The notes below the pieces were generated by a model, which did not search any database, was not told the origin of the DNA, and saw only the letters and a list, made by a program, of their open reading frames with translations. From Geomonas silvestris (GTDB taxonomy: Bacteria > Desulfobacterota > Desulfuromonadia > Geobacterales > Geobacteraceae): DNA of 64,000 bases. The position numbers were made by a program, and so were the translations under genes. How positions within the stretch are numbered: position 1 is the stretch's first letter; every line of letters starts with the position of its first letter. The stretch is taken from NCBI RefSeq assembly GCF_014193515.1, contig NZ_BLXX01000006.1, positions 62,001-126,000 on the forward strand, given 5' to 3'. Below, in pieces: positions 47,736 to 56,315 of the stretch.

Positions 47736-49396
47736 CAAAGGTACTCCTTGATCTGTGCGATTTCGAGGGGGTGCTGGTCGAGGGCCTCCTGCGGCAGGGC
47801 GATCCCCTGGCTGCGCAGGAAGTTGGCGCGGTTCAGCCCGGCGGCTCCGTGCAGGATGTTGAGTGCCACGGTGACCACCTTGCGCTGTTCCGGTGCCGCC
47901 AGGAAGGTCTCGGCGGTCCACTCGTTGAACGCGCCCATGGAAGGGCCGCACCAGACCTGGTAGTCCATGCGGCGCTCGCTCTTGCCGTCCTTGGCCCAGT
48001 GTGCAGCCATCCCCAGGTACCAGCGGAACACCAGCGCCATCTGGTGTTTGGGATCCCGCTCGCTGCGCTCGACCTGCGCGGGATCGCGTTTCAGGAAGTA
48101 GGCGCGGGTGTCGCGCCAGATGTCGTCAAAAGATGCCTGGAAGAAGGTCTTCTCCAGTTTCTCGCGCTCGGCGGCCGGGATCTCGTCCAGGCTCCTGTAG
48201 CCGCGGTAGACCTCGTAGAGCTTCTGGGCGCGCATCGGGAACATGGTGCCGCGCTTTAAAACCTGCACCGTGACCCCCATCTCGAACATGTCCGCTGCGG
48301 GAGCCATGGTGACGTCGGCCTGGCGGGTTTCGGCGAGCATGGTGCGCACCAGGTCGGAGGTGCCGGATTCGACGCAGGCTTGGTTCACCGATCCGGTCAT
48401 GATGTATGCGGCGCCCATGGCAAAGGCGGCCGAGGCGGAGGCCGGAGTGGAGATGCCGCCAGCCAGGCCGACCCTCAGCTTGCAGTCGTAGCCGTATTGG
48501 CGCTCCAGCTTGTTGGCGAGCGAAAGGATGGTCGGGAAGAGCGCGATGGCCGGGCGGTTGTCGGTGTGGCCGCCGGAGTCTGCCTCGGCGGTGACGTCCT
48601 GGGCCAGCGGCACCTGTGCGGCGAGCTCAGCCTGCTCGGCGGTGAGCGAGCCGCTCGCTACCAGCTGGCGCAGCAATTTTTCCGGTGCCGGCGAGAAAAA
48701 CTTGGCCGCCAACTCCTCTCGGGAGACCTTGGCGATGATCCGGTTCGGGGTGATGATGCGGCCGTCCGGGGCGCGCCTGATGCCGTGCAGCCGGTAGCGC
48801 ACCAGGGGGAGGGTAAGCGCCAGGAAGGCCGAGGCCTCGACGATGCGCACACCTTTGCGGATGAAGAGTTCGGCAAGCTCGCGCTCGAGGTCGGGCTCGT
48901 GCGGCGAGTGGATCAGGTTGAAACCGTAGGGAATATCGCCCAGGGAGGCGTGCAGGCGGTCTGCTGCGGCCTCGACCTGGGAGAGCGGCAGCCCTGCGGC
49001 ACCGAAGAACCCGAGCATCCCGGCGCGACCGAGTTCCTCGGCGATGGCGGCGGAGCTGATCCCCTTCGCCATGGAGCCTGCGATGTAGGGGTAGCGGATG
49101 CCGATCTCGCGGCAGAAGCTGGGATCGCCCAGGTGCTCCGGCAGGCAGGGCGGGGCGAAGCCGGCCAGCGTGTGACCGTTTTCCAGGCCGGTTCCGAAGT
49201 GGCCGACGCCGCCCAACTCGGCGGTGACGGTCCCTTTCTGCTCGACGAGGTACAGGGGGCGGCGCACGTGGCGCAGTGCCTCCTTCAGGCTTAACTGGCC
49301 GGTGCCGGGGGAATCGGCAGGGGCAGACCAGGATCCGAGACGCTCTTTTCTGTCAGCGTGCTCGGAGGTGTCACACCAGGGCGAAAAACGGTTCAA
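47732..49396 (-). CDS. pfaD: PfaD, FMN-dependent enoyl reductase of the PUFA synthase
   Basis: 554 residues of the 2-nitropropane dioxygenase/enoyl reductase type fused into the PfaD family. Saturates selected double bonds during PUFA chain extension, working in trans with PfaA and PfaC. It shows YPYIAGSMAKGISSAAIAEELGRAGMLGFFGAAGL near residue 105, the FMN-phosphate region GLAGGISTPASASAAFAMGAAYIMTGS, and a long C-terminal tail (WCGPSMGAFNEW). The start is TTG at 49396, 8 bases after GGAG. It is the first gene of the eight-gene pfa-ole operon. Confidence 0.93.
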   Translation of the reverse strand: MNRFSPWCDTSEHADRKERLGSWSAPADSPGTGQLSLKEALRHVRRPLYLVEQKGTVTAELGGVGHFGTGLENGHTLAGFAPPCLPEHLGDPSFCREIGIRYPYIAGSMAKGISSAAIAEELGRAGMLGFFGAAGLPLSQVEAAADRLHASLGDIPYGFNLIHSPHEPDLERELAELFIRKGVRIVEASAFLALTLPLVRYRLHGIRRAPDGRIITPNRIIAKVSREELAAKFFSPAPEKLLRQLVASGSLTAEQAELAAQVPLAQDVTAEADSGGHTDNRPAIALFPTILSLANKLERQYGYDCKLRVGLAGGISTPASASAAFAMGAAYIMTGSVNQACVESGTSDLVRTMLAETRQADVTMAPAADMFEMGVTVQVLKRGTMFPMRAQKLYEVYRGYRSLDEIPAAEREKLEKTFFQASFDDIWRDTRAYFLKRDPAQVERSERDPKHQMALVFRWYLGMAAHWAKDGKSERRMDYQVWCGPSMGAFNEWTAETFLAAPEQRKVVTVALNILHGAAGLNRANFLRSQGIALPQEALDQHPLEIAQIKEYLC

Positions 49397-49571
49397 AGAT
49401 GCTTCTCCTGTTGCCAGCGAATCTGAACGGACGCGTTTGATTTTACGGCGACTCTTAAGGGACAGAGTTCGGGGTGTGAAGTGGCTCGGAGCAGGAAGGT
49501 GCGCTTCGCTTTGCAGTACTGCCTGACCTTTTGACCATGAAGGTGCCGCCCACTATAAACAGAGCATTTTT

Positions 49572-49599
49572 ATATTAAATCGCACCAAAAGGCAAGCAA
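49572..49599 (-). promoter_or_regulatory. Possible sigma-70 type promoter of the pfa-ole operon
   Basis: On the minus strand TTGCTT (49594-49599) and TAATAT (49572-49577) are separated by 16 bases. The predicted start is about 170 bases before the pfaD TTG. It is the only good candidate in the 253-base gap between pfaD and tesA, which otherwise shows no gene. Confidence 0.4.
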
Positions 49600-49649
49600 A
49601 GACGCAGCTTAAGCGCTCTTTTTTTCGATCTCTGAATGATGCTTCGCGG

Positions 49650-50312
49650 TTAGGGTATTCGCGTTTTTCTCTTAAGATCGATCGCCTTTGTCACATAGGG
49701 ATACACCCGGTTCGTGATGATCTGGTAGCCTCTGGTAACGGGATGGATGCCGTCTTGCTGGTTCAGTGCGGGGTCCCCGGCTACTCCTTCCAGGAAGAAG
49801 GGAATGAGGATGAGGTGGTGCTTCTTGGCAATGGCAGTGTAATTGGCGGCGAAATCCCTGGTGAAGGTGGGGCCCATGTTGGTCACCATGCGCATCCCGG
49901 CCAGCACGACCGTCACCCCTTTCTCCTGCAACCGGGTGACCGTCTTGTCGAGGTTGGCCCTGGTGACTTTCGGATCGACCCCGCGCAACCCGTCATTGGC
50001 GCCGGTCTCCAGGATGACGATATCCGGCTTGAGCTTGAGGATCCAGTCGACCCGGGACAAGAGCCCGCTGCTGGTCTCGCCGCTGATCCCCGCGTTGACC
50101 ACCTTCCAGCGGTAGCCGTTTTGGTTGAGCTTCCGCTCAAGTTGCGCCGGGTAGGCATCCCGCTCCGGCAGACCGTAACCTGCGGTGAGGCTGTCACCGG
50201 CCGCCACGATGGTCCCCTCGAACGGTGCTGCCTGGGCAGGTTCGACCAGGAAGAAGCAGAAATGGCCAACGGCAAGGGAAACCAGTGCGGCAACGAGGTT
50301 GCTGAGTTTCAT
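49650..50312 (-). CDS. tesA: TesA-like periplasmic SGNH esterase/thioesterase
   Basis: 220 residues with a signal peptide (ending AQAAPFEG). SGNH hydrolase blocks are complete: GDSLTAGYG (Ser), NAGISGETS (Gly), ETGANDGLRG (Asn), and DGIHPV with the catalytic Asp-X2-His near residue 200. The E. coli homologue is a multifunctional acyl-CoA thioesterase I/protease I/lysophospholipase. Its neighbours upstream, ybbA and ybbP homologues, reproduce the tesA-ybbAP association known from enterobacteria. It also lies just upstream of the pfa-ole operon on the same strand, but separated by a promoter-sized gap. Confidence 0.9.
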   Translation of the reverse strand: MKLSNLVAALVSLAVGHFCFFLVEPAQAAPFEGTIVAAGDSLTAGYGLPERDAYPAQLERKLNQNGYRWKVVNAGISGETSSGLLSRVDWILKLKPDIVILETGANDGLRGVDPKVTRANLDKTVTRLQEKGVTVVLAGMRMVTNMGPTFTRDFAANYTAIAKKHHLILIPFFLEGVAGDPALNQQDGIHPVTRGYQIITNRVYPYVTKAIDLKRKTRIP

Positions 50313-50437
50313 GAGATGACTCCTGAAAGGCGTTTATCGCCCATTGGTGTGACGAGTTGTTCCCTTTGCGAGAGGTTTCATCCGGGAAAGACCGGAACGC
50401 TCAAATTCTTTTTCAAGAAGCGCTACGGCTGGCATCA

Positions 50438-50466
50438 CGTTCCCCACTTTGCAAAAGGGGGGGAGC
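50438..50466. repeat. Half copy of intergenic repeat family A
   Basis: GTTCCCCACTTTGCAAAAGG plus a G run matches one arm of the inverted repeats at 53991-54103 and 3901-4004. It lies in the 258-base gap between ybbP and tesA, where no gene is seen. Confidence 0.65.
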
Positions 50467-50570
50467 GCACCAGCCATGTTGCCGACTAAAGGTCGTGCCT
50501 CCCCGGATTCCTGAATCACCTTGCAGAAGAGAGGACTGTTGGCTTCGGCTGGGGATGCCCCGCTTCGTGG

Positions 50571-53066
50571 TCACTCGTCGCTCTGCTCGCGCAAAAATCC
50601 AGCCGGCTTGTGCCTGAGAACCGGCAGCGAGGCGCCAAGCCCGACCACCAGGACCAGTGCTGCCGTGGCTGCGAGAAGGCCGAGGCTCGTGCCGGGGTAG
50701 GGGTGATAATCGAGGTCGAGCCCCTTGCTGCAAATTGTCCAACTACCCACCTGCGCGATCAGGAGCGCGATGCTGCCGCTGGCCAGCCCCAAGATAAGAC
50801 TTTCCGCCGCAAAAACCGTTGCCACGAAGCGTCTGCGGGCCCCGAGGATGGTGAAGTAGACCGCCTCCTGGATGCGGGCGTACCTCGTCGCGAAGATCGA
50901 GCTGACGATGATGAGGATGCCGGCTACGATGCTGAACGAGGTGAAAAAGCGCACGATCATCGAGAGCCTCCCCATCAGGTGGCCGAATACCGAGACCGTC
51001 TCTTCCATGTTGATCACGCTGACGTTCGGGTAGCGGGCCACCAGTCGGTTCTGGAGATCCGGGATCCGTCCCTTGGGAACCCGCACCGCACAGAACAGAC
51101 TCTGTGGCGCATCCGAGAGGAGCGCTGGCGGGAAGACGAAATAGAAAAACGGGGTAAGCCCGCTGCCGGTCCGGGTCCGGATGCTGGCGATACGCGCGGT
51201 AATGGGCATCCCCTGGATCTTGAAGCTGATCCGGTCCCCCACACGCATCTCATGCATCTTCACCACGATGTCGAGCACCGATACCTGCGGTTCCGTCCAG
51301 TCCGCGCGAAACAGGCTCCCTCCCTGGCTGATCTTCTCGTCGCTGAGCAGCCGCTCGTAGTACGTGAGGTTGAACTCGCGTCCCAGGTTGTCGCCCCGGG
51401 AGCGGCGCTCCTGCTCGGGGTCGATGGGGCTGTCGTTAATAGCGGTCACCGTGCCCCTGATTATCGGGTAGAAGCGCGCTCCGCTTCCCACCAGGCCCGC
51501 CATGGCGGCTTTCTGGTCGGGCTGGATATCCACCAGGAAGAGGTTCGGGGCGTCCGGCGGGTAGGAGTCGATGAACGAAGCGTCCAGGTTGCGCTCCACC
51601 AGGCTTATCGTGAAGATGACCGCGAGGGCCGCGGAGAGGGTGACCATGATGGAACGGGTGGCGCTACGGGGGCGAAAAAGCCCCTTGATCGCCTGGCGCA
51701 GCGCCAGGGTGCGCGGTACCTGTCGTTTCAAAAGCCGCAACACCCCGGAACTGAGCAGGAAGGCGACCAGGATGAGTCCGGCCAGGGAGAGGATGAAGTA
51801 GAGCCCGGTCTTCAGTTCCCTGATCCGCAAAAGGACCAGCGACAGGAAGAACACCGTACCGAGGGCGGTGATCACCCAGGTGGAGCGGTTCGAGAAGCCT
51901 GGGGATTCCTCCTTGCCGAAGATGGCGCGCGGCTTCACTTCCTTCAAGCGGTACAGGGGAAGGGCGGTGAAGAGCAGCACCACCACCAGGCCGATCAGCA
52001 TCCCTTCGCCGATGGCCCAGGGGGACAAGGTCAGTTCCACCCGTGCCGGGACCAGCCCCCGGAAAAGCGCCGGCAGAAATTCCTGAAGAAGCAGGCTTGC
52101 CGCCAGCCCGACCACGGTTCCCACGAGGCCCAGGACCAGGGTGAGCGCGCAGAAGTGGCCGGTGATGTAGCGGCTGCGGGCACCGACCGCTTTCATGACG
52201 GCGATGGTCTTCTCCTGCTGTTTCAAGAGCGCAAAGAGGGTGCTTTGAATGCCGAAACCGGCCAGCAGCAACGTGAAAATGCCGCTTAAATCGAGGAAGA
52301 ATAGGAGGTTGTCGAAGAAGCGCTTCACCCGCGAGTCGGCGCTTTGGTAGCTGTCGATGCGGATGCGGCTCTCGGATGTCTGGGCGCGCAACTGGGTGAG
52401 TAGAGTGTTCAGCTCGCCGGGGTGCAGCACCTTCGCAAGGGTTATGTATTCGACGCGGCTGGCAAAACCGATAAGACCCAGTGATTCGAGGTCGGCTGAG
52501 GGGACGAAGACCCTGGGGCCCAGCGCGAAGAGGTTCACCGGCCGGTCGGGCTCCTGCAGCACCACATCTTTTATGGTGAGGGTAGCATTGCCGACCGAGA
52601 GCCGGTCACCGACCCGGACCTGCAGTCGGTCCAACAGCCCCTGCTCTACGACGAGACTTCCCGGGGTGAGCACCTCCCGGAAGTCGCGTCCCGAAGCGAG
52701 AATTACCTTGCCGTAGAAGGGGTATTCCGGCTCGACGACCTTCAGGTCGCACAGAAGCGACCTGTTGCCGGTGACGGTGCGGACCACCGAGTAGAAATCG
52801 TAGTAACGGGCAGTGGCGATGCGTCCCTGCCGGGTAAGTTCGTCCAGGCTCTTTTGCAGGGAGGCGGGGAGCGGGGCGTGGGCGTGTACGATGAGGTCGC
52901 CGGCATGGAGCGCCCGGGCATCACGTAACAAAGAGGCCTTGACGCTGCGGCTGAAACTCCCGAGCGAGACCAGCGAGACCATGGAGAGCGCCACGCACAT
53001 GACGAAGATGGCGGCCTGCCGACGGGCGCCGGCGATCTGGCGGATGACGAACCAAAGGCTAGACAC
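50571..53066 (-). CDS. ybbP: YbbP-like FtsX-family ABC transporter permease
   Basis: About 831 residues. Large MacB/FtsX-type permease with an N-terminal span (QAAIFVMCVALSMVSLVSLG), a periplasmic domain, and two clusters of membrane spans near 265-400 and 710-815, totalling about eight to ten helices. The coupled ATPase gene overlaps its start by 8 bases (GTG at 53066 inside the ybbA stop region). With TesA it forms the conserved ybbA-ybbP-tesA set, thought to move or release lipophilic molecules from the inner membrane. The precise substrate is unknown. Confidence 0.88.
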   Translation of the reverse strand: MSSLWFVIRQIAGARRQAAIFVMCVALSMVSLVSLGSFSRSVKASLLRDARALHAGDLIVHAHAPLPASLQKSLDELTRQGRIATARYYDFYSVVRTVTGNRSLLCDLKVVEPEYPFYGKVILASGRDFREVLTPGSLVVEQGLLDRLQVRVGDRLSVGNATLTIKDVVLQEPDRPVNLFALGPRVFVPSADLESLGLIGFASRVEYITLAKVLHPGELNTLLTQLRAQTSESRIRIDSYQSADSRVKRFFDNLLFFLDLSGIFTLLLAGFGIQSTLFALLKQQEKTIAVMKAVGARSRYITGHFCALTLVLGLVGTVVGLAASLLLQEFLPALFRGLVPARVELTLSPWAIGEGMLIGLVVVLLFTALPLYRLKEVKPRAIFGKEESPGFSNRSTWVITALGTVFFLSLVLLRIRELKTGLYFILSLAGLILVAFLLSSGVLRLLKRQVPRTLALRQAIKGLFRPRSATRSIMVTLSAALAVIFTISLVERNLDASFIDSYPPDAPNLFLVDIQPDQKAAMAGLVGSGARFYPIIRGTVTAINDSPIDPEQERRSRGDNLGREFNLTYYERLLSDEKISQGGSLFRADWTEPQVSVLDIVVKMHEMRVGDRISFKIQGMPITARIASIRTRTGSGLTPFFYFVFPPALLSDAPQSLFCAVRVPKGRIPDLQNRLVARYPNVSVINMEETVSVFGHLMGRLSMIVRFFTSFSIVAGILIIVSSIFATRYARIQEAVYFTILGARRRFVATVFAAESLILGLASGSIALLIAQVGSWTICSKGLDLDYHPYPGTSLGLLAATAALVLVVGLGASLPVLRHKPAGFLREQSDE

Positions 53067-53739
53067 GGTTTTGTTCCGAAACGATCCTGCCGTCTTTAAG
53101 GGTGATGACTCGATCGGCGCGCCCGGCAATCTCCGGACTGTGGGTCACCATGAGCAGCGTCGTGCCGCGCTCGCGGTGCAGTTCGAGCAAGAGGTCGAGT
53201 ACCGCCGTGCCGTTCACCGAGTCGAGGTTACCGGTAGGTTCGTCGGCAAAAACGATGCGGGGGGTGTTGATGAGGGCGCGGCAGATGGCGCAGCGCTGCT
53301 TCTCCCCGCCGGAGAGCTGGTTCGGGAAGCTGGTGAGGCGCTCGGCAAGTCCCACGCGTGACAGGAGTGCCTGCGCCCCCTGGCGCGCCTGGGGATCGCC
53401 GCGCAGCTCGGCTGGGAACATCACATTTTCCAGGACGTTGAGCGAGGGAACCAGGTGAAAGGACTGGAAGACGAAGCCGAAGGTGCTGTTTCTTAAGGGG
53501 GCGAGCGTGTCCTCGTCGAGGTCGGTTATGTCGCGGTTCTCGATGAAGACGCGGCCGGCGTCGGGCCGGTCCAGGCCGGAGAGCAGGGTGAGCAGGGTCG
53601 ATTTGCCGCTGCCGCTTTCGCCGGTGACCACGACGAATTCGCCGGGTGCCACGGTCAAGGAGACCGAGTCCAGGACACTGATACTCCGTTCTCCGATCCG
53701 GTAGTTCTTGGTGAGCGCTTTGGTTTCGATGCTGTGCAT
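53059..53739 (-). CDS. ybbA: YbbA/LolD-type ABC transporter ATPase
   Basis: 226 residues. Walker A GESGSGKST (about residues 40-48), the ABC signature LSGGEKQR, Walker B RIVFADEPT and the switch His in VTHSPEIA are all present, so it should hydrolyse ATP. The class matches LolD/MacB/YbbA partners of FtsX-type permeases. The ATG at 53739 follows GGGAAG; a longer frame to 53799 adds residues with no family match. It is transcribed with ybbP and probably tesA. Confidence 0.93.
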   Translation of the reverse strand: MHSIETKALTKNYRIGERSISVLDSVSLTVAPGEFVVVTGESGSGKSTLLTLLSGLDRPDAGRVFIENRDITDLDEDTLAPLRNSTFGFVFQSFHLVPSLNVLENVMFPAELRGDPQARQGAQALLSRVGLAERLTSFPNQLSGGEKQRCAICRALINTPRIVFADEPTGNLDSVNGTAVLDLLLELHRERGTTLLMVTHSPEIAGRADRVITLKDGRIVSEQNRV

Positions 53740-53990
53740 GCTGATCTTCCCGGTGCTGGTTGAATCTCGCAAATTCCCCACGGCAAAGCCGCAGTGCACT
53801 ACTGTAGCACAGACACCAGGTATTGGCTAAGGTTAGGCTTTCCGAGGTTCAGATTAAGTAGCAGAAGGGGAAGGCATGACTCAGCGCTTTGGGAAGGTCA
53901 CCGGGAACGTCGGTGAAGCGTGGATCGTTGGTCGTATGATACTTGGCACTTTTGAAAGGGTGAATCTTAAGTCGATACCAGCGCCCCTAC

Positions 53991-54103
53991 GTTCCCCACT
54001 TTGGAAAAGGGGGACAGGGGGGATTCGTCTCTGTAGCAAGGTGGAGTGGGAAGCTGCCTGTGGCAAATCCCCTCTGTCTCCCCTTCGCAAAAGGGGGGGG
54101 GGA
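53991..54103. repeat. Long intergenic inverted repeat, family A (second full copy)
   Basis: The arms 53991-54030 and 54062-54103 are imperfect inverted copies of the same element found in the nifD-nifK gap (GTTCCCCACTTTGGAAAAGG, GACAGGGGGGATTCGTC). It occupies the 422-base gap between ybbA and rubredoxin, in which no gene is seen. Confidence 0.8.
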
Positions 54104-54161
54104 CGTGTGTCAGCTGCGGTGCTTCTGGAGTAATGTCTCCTGGTTTGCGGGAAGCAGATCC

Positions 54162-54329
54162 TTACTCCGGGCTAAACGGTATGAAGAAGCTCTTGTCGGT
54201 TTTGCAGACCGGGCAGGTCCAGGCGTCGAGCAGGTCGTCGAAAGGAGTTTCAGGCGGGATTTCGTTGACGGGGTCACCAACTGCAGGGTTGTAGACGTAT
54301 TGGCAAACGGTACAGATCCATCGTTCCAT
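54162..54329 (-). CDS. Rubredoxin
   Basis: 55 residues. One-iron electron carrier with the two knuckles CTVCQYVYNP and CPVCKTDKSFF that bind Fe through four cysteines. Conserved GDPVNEIPPETPFDDL and the aromatic core (W4, Y11, W37) are present. It probably serves oxygen or peroxide detoxification in the cytoplasm. The ATG at 54329 follows AAAGGAGAGTCCG; a frame extending to 54404 is rejected because it adds 25 unrelated residues. It lies downstream of the universal stress protein gene. Confidence 0.96.
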   Translation of the reverse strand: MERWICTVCQYVYNPAVGDPVNEIPPETPFDDLLDAWTCPVCKTDKSFFIPFSPE

Positions 54330-54370
54330 CGGACTCTCCTTTCGGTGCCGTGGCCGTTTTATGGCGGGCT

Positions 54371-54402
54371 GAGGTCCCGGCCTCTTGTGGAGCCAGGACC
54401 TC
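54371..54402. other. Hairpin between the universal stress gene and rubredoxin
   Basis: GAGGTCC (54371-54377) pairs with GGACCTC (54396-54402), with further pairing of GGCCTC-like inner bases. No T tract follows, so it may slow rather than end transcription from the stress-protein gene into rubredoxin. Confidence 0.45.
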
Positions 54403-54415
54403 ACTCCGGCGCCAC

Positions 54416-54886
54416 TTACCAGTCAACGCGACCCGGTTCGCGCTTCACCAGCAGTATGGAACACGGCATGCGGCGGATCACCGCGTCGTTGTCCCGGCCG
54501 AACAGCAGGTGCTCCAGCCGACCTTCCTCGTGTGCCAGCAGCACCATCAGGTCTATCTTCTCGTCGTTTACCACCTTCACGATCTCGTCGATGGGCCGCC
54601 CGTCCTTAACCAGTACCTTCAGGGGGAGCCCTGCGTTCATCTCCCTTTTGAGGAGCTGATCCAATTCCTCGCGCGCCTCGTCCTGCACGCTCGCATAGGT
54701 TTTGTGCCGGCTGTCCGGGAAGGGGAGGGGGGCGTTCAGGGCCTCCATGGTCACCGGGTTGGATACCAGGTGCAGCACGGTTATCTGGGACCCGTACTTT
54801 TTGGCCAAAGAAATACCGATCCCGACTGCATCGCGGCAGTACTGACTGAGTCTGCTGACTACCAGTATGTGCTTGATCTGTTCCAT
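54416..54886 (-). CDS. Universal stress protein (UspA family)
   Basis: 156 residues. Starts IKHILVVSRLSQYCRDAVGIGISLAKKYGSQITVLHLV, the typical UspA fold beginning, and ends in CSILLVKREPGRVDW. The ATP-binding G-X2-G-X9-G(S/T) motif near the end reads HEEGRLEHLLFGRDNDAVIRRM and is degenerate, so this is likely a non-ATP-binding member. The ATG at 54886 follows GGAGGATGTC. The role is probably stress survival; it precedes rubredoxin on the same strand. Confidence 0.88.
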   Translation of the reverse strand: MEQIKHILVVSRLSQYCRDAVGIGISLAKKYGSQITVLHLVSNPVTMEALNAPLPFPDSRHKTYASVQDEAREELDQLLKREMNAGLPLKVLVKDGRPIDEIVKVVNDEKIDLMVLLAHEEGRLEHLLFGRDNDAVIRRMPCSILLVKREPGRVDW

Positions 54887-55168
54887 GACATCCTCCTGTA
54901 CCGGCTGCCATCGAAACTCTCGCGTCCACATGAGAAGTGCGGACCGGAAAGCGGGGTGATATCGCCCCCCTAGGTGGTGTCCGGCAACTTATTTCGATCT
55001 TTTAATTATTAAGACCCTCCAAGTATAGTTCATTGCCAACCTGCAGCAACTTGATATAACTATTTTGGTCCTGATGGCCATACGGGCGCAAGATCGATCT
55101 GGTGCAGTTGCCAGTGACCGCTAGCCGTTGCCTGCTTCGGAAAGGGGCTCGGCACAGAGGAGGTTCAC

Positions 55169-55792
55169 ATGCATCGCTCTCTCAAAATCGCCGGACTCCT
55201 GTTCCTCGCTGCCCTGACCCTTTGCTCCTGCTCCTCCATCTCCGTAGTCCAGACCTGGCGCAATCCGACGCTGCATCCGCCACGTTTGCACAAGATCCTG
55301 GTGGTCAGCATCACCAAGAAGGATGTGAACCGGCCGGTGTACGAGGATGTCCTGGCCGGGGAACTGGCGAAGCACGGCATCGCCGCCGTCCCGAGCCATA
55401 CCCTGATCCCGAGCGGCGAGAGGTCTGGCCGCGATGCATTGGACCGGGCGGTGAAAAAGTCCGGCGCCGATTCGGTGCTGACCCTCCAGACTATCAAGGT
55501 CGAGCGCCAGACTACGGTAGAGCCGGGGCTGGTCAACCCCTACCCGGGATACTGGTATCCCGAGGCCTTCCCGGCCTGGGATCTCTACGGCTATTACGGC
55601 TCCATGCCGGGACCGACCTACATCTCGACCTTCGATATCGCGACCATGCAGGTCAACATCTTCGACACCGTGACCGGGAAACTGATCTGGGCCGCCACCG
55701 TCACCAGTTCCGAGCCGGGGAACGTGATCAGCGTCGCCAAGGACGTTGGCAACATGGTCTACGAGGCCCTCGCCAAGGAGCAACTTCTCTAG
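55169..55792 (+). CDS. Lipoprotein of the DUF4136-like type
   Basis: 207 residues. The signal sequence ends in a lipobox-like LTLCSC (Cys22), so it is probably lipid-anchored. The body contains ILVVSITKKDVNRPVYEDVLAGELAKHGIAAVPSHTL and QVNIFDTVTGKLIWAATV, a pattern of outer-membrane lipoproteins such as DUF4136 or GNA1162-like proteins. The function is not known. It follows GGAGGTTCAC and is 43 bases ahead of a second lipoprotein gene on the same strand. Confidence 0.75.
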   Translation: MHRSLKIAGLLFLAALTLCSCSSISVVQTWRNPTLHPPRLHKILVVSITKKDVNRPVYEDVLAGELAKHGIAAVPSHTLIPSGERSGRDALDRAVKKSGADSVLTLQTIKVERQTTVEPGLVNPYPGYWYPEAFPAWDLYGYYGSMPGPTYISTFDIATMQVNIFDTVTGKLIWAATVTSSEPGNVISVAKDVGNMVYEALAKEQLL

Positions 55793-55835
55793 TGCGGGAT
55801 CCGGTTTCGCGAAGTTTCGCTGCCAAGGAGGCCTG

Positions 55836-56312
55836 ATGCTCCGTTTCTCCGGTCTGCTGCTTTTAGTGGTGGCCGCCGGCTGCGGGTCTGGGGAGAACGC
55901 GGTCGCCGTGACTTCGGTGATGGCGGATACCCGGGGCACCTACCGGCTGGTGGCCTCCCGCCTGGTGATCACCGGGGCATCCGGCGCCACGCGTTTCGCC
56001 TCCTTCAGCAGCGGCACGTTGCGTCTTCAAGAATCCGACTACAACATGAACCTTGCCGACAACGGCGGTTTCGCAGCCGCAGGTACCTATCATCTCGGGG
56101 CCTCAGCCAACACCGTTCTTAACAGCCGGCGCGGCACCTTTTCCCTCTCCACGAACCGAACCCCCTCGCTTTTCTCCGGAAGCTATTTTGCCCAGCCTGA
56201 TTTCTATCTCTCCTTGAACTACGATTCGTATCCGCTTGCCGATAACTCCACCGTGCAGAGAACCGAAACCTGGCTCAAGCTGAGCGACTCGCCGCGTCAC
56301 GGCCTGGATTGA
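55836..56312 (+). CDS. Small lipoprotein, unknown function
   Basis: 158 residues. Signal peptide with the lipobox VAAGC (Cys16), then a beta-rich body (TRGTYRLVASRLVITGASG, RGTFSLSTNRTPSLFSGSYF) with no recognised family. The start at 55836 follows AAGGAGG. It ends 3 bases before the DNA glycosylase start, so the three genes from 55169 to 56885 probably share a transcript. Confidence 0.72.
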   Translation: MLRFSGLLLLVVAAGCGSGENAVAVTSVMADTRGTYRLVASRLVITGASGATRFASFSSGTLRLQESDYNMNLADNGGFAAAGTYHLGASANTVLNSRRGTFSLSTNRTPSLFSGSYFAQPDFYLSLNYDSYPLADNSTVQRTETWLKLSDSPRHGLD

Positions 56313-56315
56313 CCG

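Noticed and set aside
46068-47963. Plus-strand open frame of 631 residues opposite pfaA
   Set aside because: It is antisense to the ketosynthase domain of pfaA, with no recognisable protein family and no ribosome site.
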